In this document: positions 6,224-6,721 of the stretch, in pieces
Layout of the letters: each line of letters opens with the position of its first letter
How positions within the stretch are numbered: position 1 is the first letter of the stretch
NCBI GenBank assembly: GCA_020851885.1
Contig: JADZBW010000253.1
Location: forward strand, 1-6,721
Source: Fimbriimonadaceae bacterium
GTDB lineage: Bacteria > Armatimonadota > Fimbriimonadia > Fimbriimonadales > Fimbriimonadaceae
DNA length: 6,721 nt
Reading direction: 5' to 3'
Made by a program: the position numbers and the translations under genes
Notes under the pieces: model-generated
Databases searched by the model: none
The model's input: the letters and a program-made list of their open reading frames with translations, nothing else
What the model was told of the DNA's origin: nothing

Positions 6224-6637
6224 ATGGAAACCACACTCGTACTCATTAAGCCAGGCGGCGTTCAGCGCAATCTGATCGGCGAAATCACCCGCCGCGTCGA
6301 AGCGCGCCAACTCAAAGTCGTCGGCCTCAAACTCGTGAATGCCAGCCGTGCGACCGTGGAAGAGCACTATGCCGAGCACAAAGGCAAAGGCTTCTTCGAG
6401 GATGTCGTGAATTACCTTTGCTCCGGTCCGGTTGTAGCCATGGCCGTCCAGGGCACCAACGCCATCAAGGCCATCCGCACGATGATGGGCGCCACCAATC
6501 CCCTGGAAGCCACCCCTGGCACCGTGCGCGGAGATTTCGCCCTCACAATCGACGATAACCTCACCCACTCCAGCAGCGACCCCGAAGCCGCCGGTCGTGA
6601 ACTCACCCTCTGGTTCCCCGAAGGCACCGTCGGCTGA
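6224..6637 (+). CDS. ndk: Nucleoside diphosphate kinase
   Basis: Ndk moves the gamma phosphate from ATP to nucleoside diphosphates through a phosphohistidine, keeping nucleotide pools balanced in the cytoplasm. The 137-residue length is normal. It opens METTLVLIKPGGVQRNLIGEI (Lys9 corresponds to the conserved KPD lysine), continues HYAEHKGKGFFEDVVNYLCSG, has the signature MGATNPLEATPGTVRGDF, and then NLTH with His115 as phospho-acceptor. The usual KPD/KPDG motif reads KPGG (Asp to Gly at residue 11), and the usual HGSDS after the catalytic His reads HSSSD. Both are deviations in otherwise well-conserved motifs, yet the fold and key His are intact. AGGAAA at 6208-6213 lies 10 nt before ATG. 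It is probably a single-gene unit, with palindromes following its stop. Confidence 0.97.
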   Translation: METTLVLIKPGGVQRNLIGEITRRVEARQLKVVGLKLVNASRATVEEHYAEHKGKGFFEDVVNYLCSGPVVAMAVQGTNAIKAIRTMMGATNPLEATPGTVRGDFALTIDDNLTHSSSDPEAAGRELTLWFPEGTVG

Positions 6638-6662
6638 GACCAGGATTTCGATGGCTTCCGGT

Positions 6663-6679
6663 TGAGGGCCGCCCCCTCA
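6663..6679. repeat. Short inverted repeat after ndk
   Basis: TGAGGG (6663-6668) and CCCTCA (6674-6679) form a 6-bp stem around a 5-nt loop, 25 nt after the ndk stop. It abuts the larger palindrome starting at 6680. The CCCTCA part may instead belong to the left arm of that larger element. Confidence 0.35.
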
Positions 6680-6721
6680 CCCTAAATTCCTCTCCCTGTC
6701 CCCAGGGAGAGGAATTTAGGG
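6680..6721. repeat. Perfect 18-bp inverted repeat, dispersed palindrome or ndk terminator (cut by window end)
   Basis: CCCTAAATTCCTCTCCCT (6680-6697) is the exact reverse complement of 6704-6721, with a GTCCCC loop. The right arm ends on the last base of the window, so the stem may continue. Pyrimidine-rich left arms with CCCTCACCC-type ends and purine-rich right arms are the style of dispersed intergenic palindromes known in several bacterial groups. As RNA it would be a very stable hairpin and could terminate ndk. Whether a T run follows cannot be seen. Confidence 0.75.

Noticed and set aside
1..6721. CRISPR arrays, tRNA or rRNA genes, insertion sequences, toxin-antitoxin or phage genes
   Set aside because: I looked for regular spaced repeats, tRNA-like arms, transposase motifs and attachment-site repeats and saw none; coding density and gene content are those of a core chromosomal region.

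Overview
This window comes from a diderm bacterium that makes lipid A. It carries the 3' end of an Omp85/BamA gene, two OmpH/Skp-like periplasmic chaperone genes, a probable lipoprotein, lpxD and lpxC. The DNA is moderately GC-rich and tightly packed. Chains of tandem OmpH-like genes between bamA and lpxD, with single-domain LpxC and many short secreted proteins of unknown family, would fit Armatimonadota (Fimbriimonadia-like). That placement is an impression from gene order and protein style, not a demonstrated assignment.

Positions 1-4615 (+ strand) form one probable outer-membrane biogenesis operon: bamA (C-terminal part only), ompH-like 1, ompH-like 2, a probable lipoprotein with a coiled-coil body, lpxD and lpxC. 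Gaps are 10 and 6 nt, followed by overlaps of 14, 31 and 4 nt, so transcription is almost certainly shared and translation is probably coupled. The logic is coherent: BamA inserts beta-barrels, the OmpH/Skp-like proteins escort unfolded barrels through the periplasm, and LpxC and LpxD carry out the second and third steps of lipid A synthesis. fabZ and lpxA, which often follow in such clusters, are not here; the operon ends against a convergent gene.

Positions 4622-6110 hold three small genes outside the operon: a minus-strand 5-carboxymethyl-2-hydroxymuconate isomerase-like tautomerase whose stop lies 6 nt from the lpxC stop; a divergent plus-strand secreted protein that looks like a small outer-membrane beta-barrel; and a minus-strand short protein of unknown family. 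The last two converge on a long imperfect inverted repeat (5718-5793) that can act as a two-way terminator.

Positions 6111-6721 hold a divergent intergenic region with small inverted repeats, then ndk (nucleoside diphosphate kinase, plus strand), then a perfect 18-bp inverted repeat cut off by the window end, which looks like a dispersed palindromic element or a terminator.

I did not find a new defence, mobile or CRISPR-type system. The points most worth a second look are the three-member OmpH-like series with its apparently lipidated third member, the two long inverted repeats, the short LpxC, and the altered motif residues in Ndk.
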